A DNA stretch of 64,000 nucleotides from Salipaludibacillus keqinensis. Its GTDB lineage: Bacteria; Bacillota; Bacilli; Bacillales; Salisediminibacteriaceae. The notes beneath the pieces were generated by a model that saw only the letters and a list, made by a program, of their open reading frames with translations, did not search any database and was not told the DNA's origin. This document shows, in pieces, positions 25,885 through 34,473 of this stretch; position 1 is the stretch's first letter, and the number at the start of each line of letters is the position of its first letter. The DNA is taken from assembly GCF_003226325.1 (NCBI RefSeq), contig NZ_PDOD01000004.1, positions 62,001 through 126,000 on the forward strand, written 5' to 3'. The position numbers were made by a program, and so were the translations under genes.

Positions 25885-26176
25885 TTGCAGGAGATGAACA
25901 CTTGATTTTACAACTAGGCAGATGACGGACCCAAATCTTGCCTAGCAAAAACCACTCGGGAAGTATATATACATAAAATGGTATCATTGTTTTTCTCATA
26001 GTTGAACTAACTTTCTGTTTTTCATCAAAGGTTCATGGGTTTTCAGAAGAAAGGGAACGCAAAAATGCCACTTTAAAAGCAAATATTAACGTTGAAGTCG
26101 AAGCACATTCTTTGTGATGGCTGACGTTGATTGATATAATCCTAAGAGTGAAAATAGAACTAGGAGTGATTAGCAA
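25885..26176. other. Intergenic stretch before the nitroreductase
   Basis: Apart from the 7-bp hairpin at 25914-25945 I see nothing with confidence. Together with the small ORF it fills the gap between two divergently oriented genes and must hold the nitroreductase promoter. Confidence 0.35.
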
Positions 26177-26818
26177 ATGAGTACAACAACACATCCTCAA
26201 GATTTAGGATTATTTCAAACGATTCAAGAACGCCATACCGTGCGGAAATATGAACAAGGTGTAGAAATTCCTGAACAGGAGTTAAATGAAATTATAGAAG
26301 CGGCGACTCAAGCCCCCTCTTCGTGGAACTTGCAACATTGGAAGTTTCTAGTTATTGATGATCAGCAGAAAAAGGAGCAATTGTTACCAATTGCTTATAA
26401 TCAACAGCAAATTGTTGATAGCTCAGCTGTGATCGCTATTTTAGGAGATTTGGAAGCGAATAAAAATGCTGATGAAGTTTATCAAGGTGCGGTTGAGCAA
26501 GGGTTTATGACGGAAGACATCAAAAATACACTCGTGGGCCAAATTAATGGTGCATATGCGGGGGACACGCCTTTTCCTCGTGACGAAGCCGTTTTGAATG
26601 CTTCTTTAGCCTCTATGCAATTAATGCTTGCTGCAAAGGCAAAAGGCTACGACACGTGTCCGATGGGTGGATTCCAACGTGATCGTTTCGTTAAAGAATT
26701 CAATGTACCAGAACGATACGTGCCTGTAATGTTAATAACTGTAGGTAAAGCAGCCAAACCTGCTCATCAGTCTAGCCGTTTTCCATTAGAAGAAGTCGTA
26801 GTAAAGAACACATTTTAA
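26177..26818 (+). CDS. Nitroreductase-family FMN oxidoreductase (YodC/MhqN-like)
   Basis: 213-residue flavoprotein using NAD(P)H to reduce nitro, quinone or similar compounds. The N-terminal FMN motif RHTVRKY, the APSSWNLQHWKF segment and the C-terminal MGGFQRDRF are typical. Length fits the B. subtilis YodC/MhqN group, which are induced by quinones and other electrophiles. Shine-Dalgarno AGGAGTG precedes the ATG. A terminator follows, so it is monocistronic. Confidence 0.88.
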   Translation: MSTTTHPQDLGLFQTIQERHTVRKYEQGVEIPEQELNEIIEAATQAPSSWNLQHWKFLVIDDQQKKEQLLPIAYNQQQIVDSSAVIAILGDLEANKNADEVYQGAVEQGFMTEDIKNTLVGQINGAYAGDTPFPRDEAVLNASLASMQLMLAAKAKGYDTCPMGGFQRDRFVKEFNVPERYVPVMLITVGKAAKPAHQSSRFPLEEVVVKNTF

Positions 26819-26831
26819 TTTAGGAGATGAA

Positions 26832-26868
26832 AATCTCGGGAGTGAGTAAACTCTCGGGATTTTTTTGA
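26832..26868 (+). terminator. Terminator after the nitroreductase gene
   Basis: ATCTCGGGAG / CTCTCGGGAT stem with two G-U pairs, followed by seven T residues. Confidence 0.82.
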
Positions 26869-26869
26869 T

Positions 26870-26960
26870 TTTGTAGTTAGATTGAGGAGGCTTGTAGTCG
26901 GTTTGGGAAGTCCTGTAGCCAGTTTGAGGTACCGTGTATCCCGTAGGAACTTTTGCAACC
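26870..26960. repeat. 21-nt periodic repeat, family D
   Basis: TGTAG or TGTAT cores begin at 26872, 26893, 26914 and 26935, exactly 21 bases apart, each followed by a GGTTTG- or AGTTTG-like stretch. A looser fifth unit follows. Confidence 0.8.
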
Positions 26961-27078
26961 GGTTATCCTCAAATCACCGTTCCAGTTAAAAGAAAATTGG
27001 GCTTGTTCATTGGTTTATATTTTCCAAATGTCGGGTACTGTAGTGTCATAGTCATATCCTCGCAAGGAGGTGGAACAA

Positions 27079-27369
27079 ATGGATAAGCAAGTTGTAGCGA
27101 TTATGCACTCGTTAGATCAAAAAGAAGGTGTATTAAGAGAGCTTGAAATAAAAGGTGTCGATGAAGAAAACGTTCAGATTATTCACCGAGACGATGAAGA
27201 TGCTAAACTATATTCGAAGCACTTTGAGCAAGGTGATTATGTCGTTATCGTTGAAGTGGAGAAAGACATTGGGCATATCCCTGTAGATAAAGAAGAAACA
27301 GTGAACCAACAACGGACACCCAAAGACCACCACCATCAGCCCCACCATCAAATGAAGCAAGGATTATAA
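27079..27369 (+). CDS. Small hypothetical cytoplasmic protein
   Basis: 96 residues. The first 70 look like a small alpha/beta domain (VVAIMHSLDQKEGVLRELE..., GVDEENVQIIHRDD), faintly like the N-terminal domain of the Bacillus stress proteins YflT/GsiB-17M, but I do not claim membership. The tail is rich in His and Gln (DHHHQPHHQ) and could bind metal. AAGGAGG lies eight bases before the ATG at 27079; an earlier in-frame GTG overlaps it. A terminator follows. Confidence 0.7.
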   Translation: MDKQVVAIMHSLDQKEGVLRELEIKGVDEENVQIIHRDDEDAKLYSKHFEQGDYVVIVEVEKDIGHIPVDKEETVNQQRTPKDHHHQPHHQMKQGL

Positions 27370-27379
27370 ATGCATGACT

Positions 27380-27408
27380 AAAGATCCCGGACCCTCCGGG
27401 ATCTTTTT
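27380..27408 (+). terminator. Terminator after the small hypothetical gene
   Basis: AAGATCCCGGA / TCCGGGATCTT stem with a three-base loop and TTTTT tail. Confidence 0.9.
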
Positions 27409-27597
27409 CTGTTCTGAGGTTACAAAGCAAACCAATCATTTCTATTAACAAAGGAAACTGTAACCAATATGGTAATTTTGAAGTGCAATTCAACGAAATT
27501 GTGCGTTTTTCGTGGTATCATTGATTCATAATGTAGTAAATTTCTATCTAATTAAAATAGATTGAATCTTCCAACATAATATAAGGGGGGCATCCCA

Positions 27598-28572
27598 TTG
27601 CGTAATAGACCAGAACCATCTGTGGTGAAACATCCACATGTTCATAGATTAATTGAAAATGTTGAAAAAGTTGTTGTCGGGAAAAGTCGGGAAATAGAAT
27701 TAAGTCTGATCGCTTTATTAAGTGGTGGCCATGTTCTATTAGAAGACGTTCCAGGAGTAGGGAAAACGATGATGGTCCGTGCCATGGCAAAATCTATTGG
27801 AGCGGAATTTAAACGGATTCAATTTACACCAGACTTGTTGCCATCTGATGTGACTGGTGTTTCTGTATTCAGTCAAAAAACAATGGAATTTCAATTTCGG
27901 CCAGGGCCTGTCATGACGAACATCGTTTTAGCAGACGAAATCAATCGTACGTCTCCAAAAACTCAAGCAGCTCTTTTAGAAGCGTTAGAGGAGGGGAGTG
28001 TGACCACTGATGGGGAAACAAGAGTATTGCCAGACCCATTTCTTGTCATGGCTACCCAAAACCCGATTGAATATGGAGGAACGTATCCATTGCCAGAGGC
28101 TCAACTTGACCGTTTCTTGTTTAAATTTAAAATCGGTTATCCATCAAAATCAGAAGAGCTAGAAGTATTAAACCGGGTGGAAAGCAGGCACCCGATTGAA
28201 GAATTACAGTCAGTTCTGAGCTTAGAAGACATCTTGGAAATGAAAAAAGAAGTAAAAGAAACATTCGTCAACGAGAATGTGAAACAGTATATTATCAATA
28301 TTGTTAACGCTACACGTCAGCATCATGCTGTATTTCTAGGAGCCAGCCCCCGTGCGTCTATTGCCTTGATGAAAGCAGGACAAGCGTATGCTTACATGCA
28401 GGGACGGGACTATGTACTTCCGGATGATATTAAATATTTAGCGCCGTTTGCTCTGCAACACAGAATGATTTTAAACTCAGATGCGAAATTATCTAATGCA
28501 ACGAATGAACGAGTCGTTTATGATGTCGTAGAACAAGTTCATATTCCAACCGGGAAAGAAACGGCTCGATGA
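27598..28572 (+). CDS. yeaC: MoxR-type AAA+ ATPase (YeaC-like)
   Basis: 324-residue AAA+ ATPase of the MoxR group, thought to act as a chaperone for proteins with von Willebrand-like or metal-binding domains. Walker A is VPGVGKTMM, Walker B is VLADEINR, sensor 1 is ATQNP. The start is TTG behind AAGGGGGG. Its stop overlaps the next start by four bases. MoxR-DUF58-transglutaminase is a conserved three-gene unit placed upstream of guaA in B. subtilis too. Confidence 0.92.
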   Translation: MRNRPEPSVVKHPHVHRLIENVEKVVVGKSREIELSLIALLSGGHVLLEDVPGVGKTMMVRAMAKSIGAEFKRIQFTPDLLPSDVTGVSVFSQKTMEFQFRPGPVMTNIVLADEINRTSPKTQAALLEALEEGSVTTDGETRVLPDPFLVMATQNPIEYGGTYPLPEAQLDRFLFKFKIGYPSKSEELEVLNRVESRHPIEELQSVLSLEDILEMKKEVKETFVNENVKQYIINIVNATRQHHAVFLGASPRASIALMKAGQAYAYMQGRDYVLPDDIKYLAPFALQHRMILNSDAKLSNATNERVVYDVVEQVHIPTGKETAR

Positions 28573-29831
28573 GGTTTAGAAGAAGACAGACTCGTCTTCA
28601 CCTTATATGGACGAGTATAAAATTTGTTTTGAAAGCATTGTTCGTTATTGGGTTATTCGTTGCTGTGTTTAGTTATGCCATGTTCCAAGGCGAGTTTGTA
28701 AGCTGGTTTTTATTTTACAGCATGGCTACTCTTGTTATTTTAATGTTGCTCTATTCAATCATTCCTCTTGGGAGTTTTGAAGTGACGAGAAATACAGGAG
28801 AGGGTGTGAAACCTTCGGGATCGGAAATGAAGGCGGAGGTGACCATTCGAAGAAAATGGCCCTTTCCATTTCTATACTTAACCGTGGAAGATGAGATGGA
28901 GGAAGGGTTAAGAAAACAGATGCCCCCTCATGCCTCAAAAATGATATTCTATCCAACGATCAAAAAAGAGCTCCAGTTCACGTACGTGATTCCTGAACTG
29001 AAGCGTGGAAAATACAAGTTATTCGGTGTGCACTTATCAACGAGCGATATGTTTGGCCTTTTTAAGAAGCGGAAATTCGTTCCTATCGAATCAGACCTGC
29101 TTGTTTATCCGCAGTATCACGAGATAGAGCGTTGGACCGCCTATGAAAAACACGAGTCAGAAACGATGATGGCCTCGCAAGATTTCGTGGAAGATATGAC
29201 TTCGATTGCCGGAGCGAGGGAGTATGTACCTGGTGATAAACTGACTAGTATCGATTGGAAAGTGACAGCAAGAGCCAATAAGCTGATGACGAAAGAATTT
29301 GAAGAATATATCGGCCAAAACTTCTTGGTCGTGTTAAACAATCATGTTCCGGATGACCTGTTTTCCTCAATGGACGCCTACGAAAAGGGTGTGGAATTGG
29401 TCACTTCGATTATCATGTATGCTAATAAAAAGCACCTTCAAGTGGGCTTATGGACAATGGGAAAAGAGCGAAAACTCTTTCACCTTGATAAGGGGGAAGA
29501 TCATCAAAAGAACATGGTCACTCACCTCTCGCAAATTCAACCAGACCTAGAAGGGAAATTTGCCACAAAGTTGTATGAAACAGAAGAGCAGATTCCATCT
29601 GGAGCTACGTTGATTATCGTTTCAGTGGAACTGACAGATGAAATGTTGCACCGTGTCAAAATTTTAGTTTCAAGACGTATTCAAGTCTATTTTGCGCTCA
29701 TGAATAAAGGGAATGAGACTGATTTATGGGAACGGAAACGTTTCGAGGAACTTCGCAGAATTGGCGCGGAAGCCTATCTCTTATCAGGGGGGAACCTGGA
29801 TGAGAACGTTACATCATATGAAGGTGGTTAA
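28569..29831 (+). CDS. yeaD: DUF58 domain membrane protein (YeaD-like)
   Basis: 420 residues. Two hydrophobic segments (about 15-70) are followed by a beta-rich region and the DUF58/vWA-like domain (DMTSIAGAREYVPGDKLTSIDWKVTARANKLMTKEFE). It is the usual partner of MoxR ATPases. It overlaps yeaC by four bases and abuts yebA directly. A role in envelope protein assembly is inferred from the family, not shown by sequence. Confidence 0.9.
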   Translation: MRFRRRQTRLHLIWTSIKFVLKALFVIGLFVAVFSYAMFQGEFVSWFLFYSMATLVILMLLYSIIPLGSFEVTRNTGEGVKPSGSEMKAEVTIRRKWPFPFLYLTVEDEMEEGLRKQMPPHASKMIFYPTIKKELQFTYVIPELKRGKYKLFGVHLSTSDMFGLFKKRKFVPIESDLLVYPQYHEIERWTAYEKHESETMMASQDFVEDMTSIAGAREYVPGDKLTSIDWKVTARANKLMTKEFEEYIGQNFLVVLNNHVPDDLFSSMDAYEKGVELVTSIIMYANKKHLQVGLWTMGKERKLFHLDKGEDHQKNMVTHLSQIQPDLEGKFATKLYETEEQIPSGATLIIVSVELTDEMLHRVKILVSRRIQVYFALMNKGNETDLWERKRFEELRRIGAEAYLLSGGNLDENVTSYEGG

Positions 29832-32108
29832 ATGGCAAAGTTCAGAACAAAACCGATAAATTCAATCACGCATCTATTTATTTATGCGCTGACATTTTTA
29901 CTTTTGTGGGAGTGGTTGCGACCGATCCCCGTTGTAACGAATACAGCAGAGATCCATCTGTTTGTATGGTTTGCTTTCTTTAGTACGGTATTGATTTATA
30001 TAAGGGTTCCTTTTTGGCTGACGATCCCTACATTAATGATGGCCAGTATTTATGGGTTGCACATTATTTTTTATGAAGGCAGTTTCTTTAGTAGAGAAGG
30101 TGGATGGGAAACGGTTAAACTGTTTTCCAGTGAAGCATGGTATAATTTCGGGCTTATTTTTTCACGGGACTTTGCCTATTTAACGGATCCGTTTCGAACG
30201 TTTTTGTTTTTTCTATTGCTAGCGCTCATTTGTTATTTACTTTATTACTGGATTTTTCAGACAAGAAGAATTTTCTTTTTCTTGTTATCAACAATTATTT
30301 ACATCACGGTGTTGGACACCTTCACACCTGTAGATGCATCTACAGCGATTATTAGAATAGTAATCATCGGATTTTTCATGTTAACGCTTCTTCATATGTT
30401 GAAAATCCAAGAAGAAGAACGGGCCCTTGGAAAACGTGGATCTTCGTTTATTTCGCCCGCTTGGATGTACACACTAATCTTGATGATCCTAGCTGCTACC
30501 TTCGTAGGTGTCATAGCCCCCAAACCTGATCCCCAATGGAGTGACCCTGTTCCGGCGATGCGAACATTGGTTTTAGGAGAAGGATCAGGAACTGGTTCTG
30601 GAGTAAGAAGAGTAGGTTATGGCGAAAATGATGAACGTCTCGGCGGAGGATTCGTTCAGGATAACAATGTTGTTTTCAGTGCAGAAGTAGAAGAAGCATC
30701 TTACTGGCGCGGTGAGTCAAAGCACGAATATACAGGTAAAGGATGGATTTCAGATCCATCCTATGTGGAGTCAGAGAGCGTATTTGAAGATGAAGTAGAT
30801 TATTATATGTTTGAAGAACTAGCCGTATTGGAAGAACGGACCGTTTCTATTGTGATGGAGGAGGGTGTCGGGTTCTCTCATTTATTTTATCCTGGTCAGT
30901 TGAAACAACTCGATCGCGATTCATTGACGTACCTTTCAGGCAGCGAGGAAGGCAATAATGAATCTATACAATTTAATACGGACACAGTAAATGGGAGAGT
31001 CCAAGCGGAGGGAGAAGAGGACATCACCTTAACCAGTTATGATTTGGTCTATGACGATCCCACCTTTCCCATTGAAACGTTAAGAGAGGGTAGTGAAGAG
31101 GATCCAACCGAGATCCAAGAACTTTATCTTCAGCTACCTGATGATTTACCGGATCGTGTCGTTGAATTAGCTGAAGAAATTGTTGAAGATGAAGACAATC
31201 GCTACGATAAAGCCGTCGCAGTAGAGCAATATTTTTCTCGAAACGGCTTCGAGTATCAGACTACGGACGTACCTGTTCCTGATGAAGACGAGGACTATGT
31301 CGATCAGTTCTTGTTTGAAACACAAGTAGGCTATTGTGATAACTACTCCACGTCAATGGCTGTCTTACTTCGTGCATTGGATATCCCAACACGATGGGTA
31401 AAAGGGTTTACTGCAGGGGAAGAGATTGAAGAAACAGAAAATGACCGGACGATATACGAAGTGGCAAACGGAAACGCTCACTCGTGGGTGGAAGTCTACT
31501 TTCCAGAAGTAGGTTGGGTCCCGTTTGAACCTACGCAAGGGTTTGATAACTACGCTGATTTCGAGGAAGAAGAAATAGACATTGACGTTGACTCAGAACA
31601 GAATAATTTAGAGGATCCTGAAAGACCAGACACGGGGATGGATGAAGACTTGTTAGGTGATTTGGATGAAGGGATGGAGAGTGAAACGGACACTGAAGTT
31701 AGCGGAGGATCCGACGAAAATTGGATCGATTTCTCTCAGTTCCTCACGCTTAAGTCTTTGTTGATCTCACTTGTAACACTAGTTATGGTCATGGTCATTT
31801 ACGAGAAGCAGAATCGCTTACAAAATCATTATTTCATATGGCATTATCGTTTCATGGGAAATGATCAGCGCTATTTAACGGCTTACCAGCGATTGTTGTG
31901 GATTCTTGAAAACGAAGGACTTCCCCGTGGTGAAGGTGAAACGTTAAGAGAATATGCAAAGCGGATGGACTTAGCGTTAAACTCTCAAGCCATGAGTAAA
32001 CTAACGAAAACTTATGAGAAAGTATACTATGGGGGTTATAAACCCGATGGAGACTGGGAAGAGCGTCAAAAAGATTGGGAAGAAATTGTCAAGTCACTGA
32101 ACTCTTGA
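29832..32108 (+). CDS. yebA: Transglutaminase-like membrane protein (YebA-like)
   Basis: 758 residues. About six membrane segments lie in the first 225 residues, then a long extracytoplasmic part with a transglutaminase-like core: nucleophile Cys in VGYCDNYSTSMAVLLRALDIP, His in GNAHSWVEVYFP, Asp/Glu in GWVPFEPT. A further membrane segment near 645 precedes a cytoplasmic C-terminal domain (DUF4129-like). It is the third gene of the MoxR-DUF58-transglutaminase unit, starting at the base after the yeaD stop. It probably cross-links or cleaves envelope proteins. Confidence 0.9.
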   Translation: MAKFRTKPINSITHLFIYALTFLLLWEWLRPIPVVTNTAEIHLFVWFAFFSTVLIYIRVPFWLTIPTLMMASIYGLHIIFYEGSFFSREGGWETVKLFSSEAWYNFGLIFSRDFAYLTDPFRTFLFFLLLALICYLLYYWIFQTRRIFFFLLSTIIYITVLDTFTPVDASTAIIRIVIIGFFMLTLLHMLKIQEEERALGKRGSSFISPAWMYTLILMILAATFVGVIAPKPDPQWSDPVPAMRTLVLGEGSGTGSGVRRVGYGENDERLGGGFVQDNNVVFSAEVEEASYWRGESKHEYTGKGWISDPSYVESESVFEDEVDYYMFEELAVLEERTVSIVMEEGVGFSHLFYPGQLKQLDRDSLTYLSGSEEGNNESIQFNTDTVNGRVQAEGEEDITLTSYDLVYDDPTFPIETLREGSEEDPTEIQELYLQLPDDLPDRVVELAEEIVEDEDNRYDKAVAVEQYFSRNGFEYQTTDVPVPDEDEDYVDQFLFETQVGYCDNYSTSMAVLLRALDIPTRWVKGFTAGEEIEETENDRTIYEVANGNAHSWVEVYFPEVGWVPFEPTQGFDNYADFEEEEIDIDVDSEQNNLEDPERPDTGMDEDLLGDLDEGMESETDTEVSGGSDENWIDFSQFLTLKSLLISLVTLVMVMVIYEKQNRLQNHYFIWHYRFMGNDQRYLTAYQRLLWILENEGLPRGEGETLREYAKRMDLALNSQAMSKLTKTYEKVYYGGYKPDGDWEERQKDWEEIVKSLNS

Positions 32109-32179
32109 CCAACCTAAAAGCAATTGATAAAATGAATCAGTGATTATAAGAAAAGTGCAAAGAGCCTTTAGCAAGACAA

Positions 32180-32204
32180 CGTAAAGGAAAAATTTCCGTT
32201 ACGT
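32180..32204 (+). other. Hairpin in the yebA-guaA spacer
   Basis: ACGTAA-GGAAA / TTTCC-TTACGT forms a compact hairpin but has no U tract. It may be a weak terminator of the yebA transcript. Confidence 0.4.
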
Positions 32205-32219
32205 GCTAATAAGTGTAAC

Positions 32220-32249
32220 TTGTCCGTTTATTGGTGACTTTGCGATAGT
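32220..32249 (+). promoter_or_regulatory. Candidate sigma-A promoter of guaA
   Basis: TTGTCC, 18-base spacer, GATAGT, ending 14 bases before the riboswitch. A better-matching TTGACC-N17-TAAAAT lies at 32105-32133 over the yebA stop codon but is far from the aptamer. No PurR box is seen here. Confidence 0.45.
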
Positions 32250-32262
32250 AAAACCATATGCA

Positions 32263-32336
32263 TACCTCATATATCCTTGAGAATACGGCTCAAGAGTCTC
32301 TACCGGGTTGCCTTAAACAACCTGACTATGAAGGTG
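32263..32336 (+). ncRNA. Guanine riboswitch aptamer upstream of guaA
   Basis: Purine-riboswitch core: CTCATATAtCC, GAATAcGGCTC, the conserved TCTACCGGG, CTTAAA and CCTGACTATGAAGG. The base before TAT in GACTAT is C, the guanine/hypoxanthine-specific form. A terminator hairpin follows, so high guanine should stop transcription of guaA. Confidence 0.92.
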
Positions 32337-32352
32337 GATATTTCTTGATCTT

Positions 32353-32412
32353 TAGCTGGAAATTCTGCCTTCGTATTTTTTTTGATACGAGGTAGGTTTT
32401 TCAGCTTTTTTT
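32353..32412 (+). terminator. Riboswitch-controlled terminator before guaA
   Basis: Long stem from AGCTGGAAA...CTTCGTAT to ATACGAGG...TTTCAGCT followed by TTTTTT. Confidence 0.88.
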
Positions 32413-32441
32413 ATTCGTTACTTAAATAGGAGCGTATAAAA

Positions 32442-32520
32442 GGTGATCTCCCTGCTCTCACTTGAGAAAGAATGTTCCAAACCTTTCCCTGTAAGTACTC
32501 GAAGAAAGGGAGAAGGTCAC
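32442..32520 (+). other. Second structured segment in the guaA leader
   Basis: GTGATCTCCCT and AGGGAGAAGGTCAC flank a 50-base loop that itself can pair internally. It lies between the attenuator and the start codon, ends 31 bases before the ATG, and is not part of a standard guanine riboswitch. Confidence 0.4.
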
Positions 32521-32551
32521 TTACCTGATTAAAATGAAGAGGTGGAAAAAC

Positions 32552-34090
32552 ATGAAGGAAATTAACGAGAAAGTTATCGTGTTAGATTTTGGTGGTCAGT
32601 ACAATCAATTGATTACTCGACGTATTCGTGATTTAGGCGTGTTCAGTGAGCTTGTGTCTCATAAAATCACAGCTGCAGAAGTAAAAGAAATGAATCCTAA
32701 AGGCATCATCTTCTCAGGAGGGCCAGGAAGTGTTTATGCAGACGGTGCCCCTCGATGTGATGAAGAGATATTCGATTTAGGCATTCCAGTTTTAGGAATT
32801 TGTTACGGCATGCAGTTAATGACTCATCACTTCGAAGGATCCGTGGAGGCAGCAAACCATCGTGAATACGGGAAAGCGATGATTACGATTGAACATGACT
32901 CTAAATTATTTGGGGATCTGCCAAAACAGCAATCTGTATGGATGAGTCATGGGGACTTGGTTAAGGCTCCACCGGCCGGGTTTACTGTAGATGCGACGAA
33001 CGTCTCTTGTCCTGTGGCATCAATGAGTGATGAAAGCCGCGGGTTATATGGCGTTCAGTTCCACCCTGAAGTACGAAATTCTGAATACGGCAATGAAATG
33101 CTAAAGAACTTTATTTATGACGTTTGTCACTGTGATGGCAAATGGTCAATGGAAAACTTTATCGACATCGAAGTGGAAAAAATTCGCGAAAGTGTTGGGG
33201 AAAGAAAGGTTCTTTGTGCACTAAGTGGAGGGGTCGACTCTTCTGTCGTAGCAGCATTGATTCATAAAGCCATTGGAGACCAGTTGATCTGTATGTTTAT
33301 TGATCATGGTCTGTTACGAAAAGATGAAGCGGAAAGTGTCATGGAAACGTTTGGTGATCGTTTTGACATGAACCTCGTAAAAATTGACGCTCAAGACCGT
33401 TTTCTTTCGAAGTTAACTGGAGTAAAAGATCCAGAACAAAAGCGTAAAATTATTGGAAATGAATTCATCTATGTTTTTGAAGAAGAAGCAGGAAAACTTA
33501 CTGAGGTGGACTTCCTTGCTCAAGGAACGCTTTATACAGACATTATTGAAAGTGGCACGGACACAGCCCAAACAATTAAGTCTCACCACAATGTCGGCGG
33601 CCTTCCTGAAAATATGAAATTAGATTTAATTGAACCTTTAAATACATTATTTAAAGACGAAGTACGCGAAGTAGGAGCTGAATTGGGCTTACCTGATGAG
33701 ATAGTATGGCGCCAACCATTCCCAGGACCTGGTTTAGGTATTCGTGTTCTTGGGGAAATTACAGACGATAAATTAGAAATCGTTCGGGAGTCTGACGCGA
33801 TTCTTCGGGAAGAAATCAAAAAAGCCGGACTAGATCGGGAAATTTGGCAATATTTCACCGCTCTTCCTGATATGCGAAGTGTCGGTGTCATGGGTGACGA
33901 ACGAACGTATGATTACACCGTAGGTATTCGAGCGGTCACGTCGATTGATGGAATGACTTCTGACTGGGCTAGAATCCCTTATGATGTATTGGAAGTGATT
34001 TCTACCCGGATTGTTAACGAAGTGAAAGATGTCAACCGTGTCGTGTACGATATCACTTCAAAGCCACCAAGTACGATTGAGTGGGAATAA
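32552..34090 (+). CDS. guaA: GMP synthase (glutamine-hydrolysing)
   Basis: Cytoplasmic enzyme of 512 residues that converts XMP, ATP and glutamine to GMP. The N-terminal class I glutamine amidotransferase domain has Cys in GICYGMQ and His in FHPEV; the ATP-pyrophosphatase domain has the P-loop LSGGVDSS; the C-terminal dimerisation domain ends with [10 protein letters not shown]. The start at 32552 is chosen because AGAGGTGG lies just upstream; an ATG 18 bases earlier overlaps it. It is controlled by the guanine riboswitch and followed by the pbuG leader. Confidence 0.97.
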   Translation: MKEINEKVIVLDFGGQYNQLITRRIRDLGVFSELVSHKITAAEVKEMNPKGIIFSGGPGSVYADGAPRCDEEIFDLGIPVLGICYGMQLMTHHFEGSVEAANHREYGKAMITIEHDSKLFGDLPKQQSVWMSHGDLVKAPPAGFTVDATNVSCPVASMSDESRGLYGVQFHPEVRNSEYGNEMLKNFIYDVCHCDGKWSMENFIDIEVEKIRESVGERKVLCALSGGVDSSVVAALIHKAIGDQLICMFIDHGLLRKDEAESVMETFGDRFDMNLVKIDAQDRFLSKLTGVKDPEQKRKIIGNEFIYVFEEEAGKLTEVDFLAQGTLYTDIIESGTDTAQTIKSHHNVGGLPENMKLDLIEPLNTLFKDEVREVGAELGLPDEIVWRQPFPGPGLGIRVLGEITDDKLEIVRESDAILREEIKKAGLDREIWQYFTALPDMRSVGVMGDERTYDYTVGIRAVTSIDGMTSDWARIPYDVLEVISTRIVNEVKDVNRVVYDITSKPPSTIEWE

Positions 34091-34110
34091 ACGGACTAGA
34101 TCATTGTCAT

Positions 34111-34154
34111 AAAAACGAACAAAACCTCTATGAAACGGATTAATATTCGTGTTT
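34111..34154 (+). promoter_or_regulatory. PurR box pair upstream of pbuG
   Basis: AAAAACGAACAAA (34111-34123) and the inverted ATATTCGTGTTTT (about 34143-34155) each keep the CGAA/TTCG core. Their centres are 29 bases apart, the same as at purE, and lie just before the -35. Confidence 0.65.
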
Positions 34155-34158
34155 TAGG

Positions 34159-34187
34159 TTGACAAGAACAATTTAGCTTGCTACACT
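34159..34187 (+). promoter_or_regulatory. Sigma-A promoter of pbuG
   Basis: TTGACA, 17-base spacer, TACACT. The start of transcription would be about 17 bases before the riboswitch. Confidence 0.85.
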
Positions 34188-34210
34188 AACAAATGTGAAA
34201 AGTATCTGTC

Positions 34211-34284
34211 GAATATTCGTATAATTTCGGGAATAGGGCCCGAACGTTTCTACCGGGCTACCGTAAACAGCCCGACTACGAATG
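34211..34284 (+). ncRNA. Guanine riboswitch aptamer upstream of pbuG
   Basis: P1 arms ATTCGTA and TACGAAT close the core ATAATTTCGGGAATAGGG, GTTTCTACCGGGC, CCGTAAA and CCCGACTAC. The C before TAC gives guanine or hypoxanthine specificity. Confidence 0.95.
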
Positions 34285-34373
34285 ATGATGCATAGATAGG
34301 TGTAGCGAGTTGTATTATTTTTGATCTCGTTCTTATGCCGTCCTGCTTTGTTATTTGTAGAATATAGAAACTT

Positions 34374-34413
34374 AGAGCCCTGATTCCTCGTGAGGAATCA
34401 GGGCTCTTTTTGT
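34374..34413 (+). terminator. Riboswitch-controlled terminator before pbuG
   Basis: Perfect 16-bp stem AGAGCCCTGATTCCTC / GAGGAATCAGGGCTCT with a two-base loop and TTTT tail. Confidence 0.92.
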
Positions 34414-34473
34414 TTGCATTGCAAGTTTTAATAGGGATCACAGATTACAATGGTGAAAGGGAGTATGGGAGAG

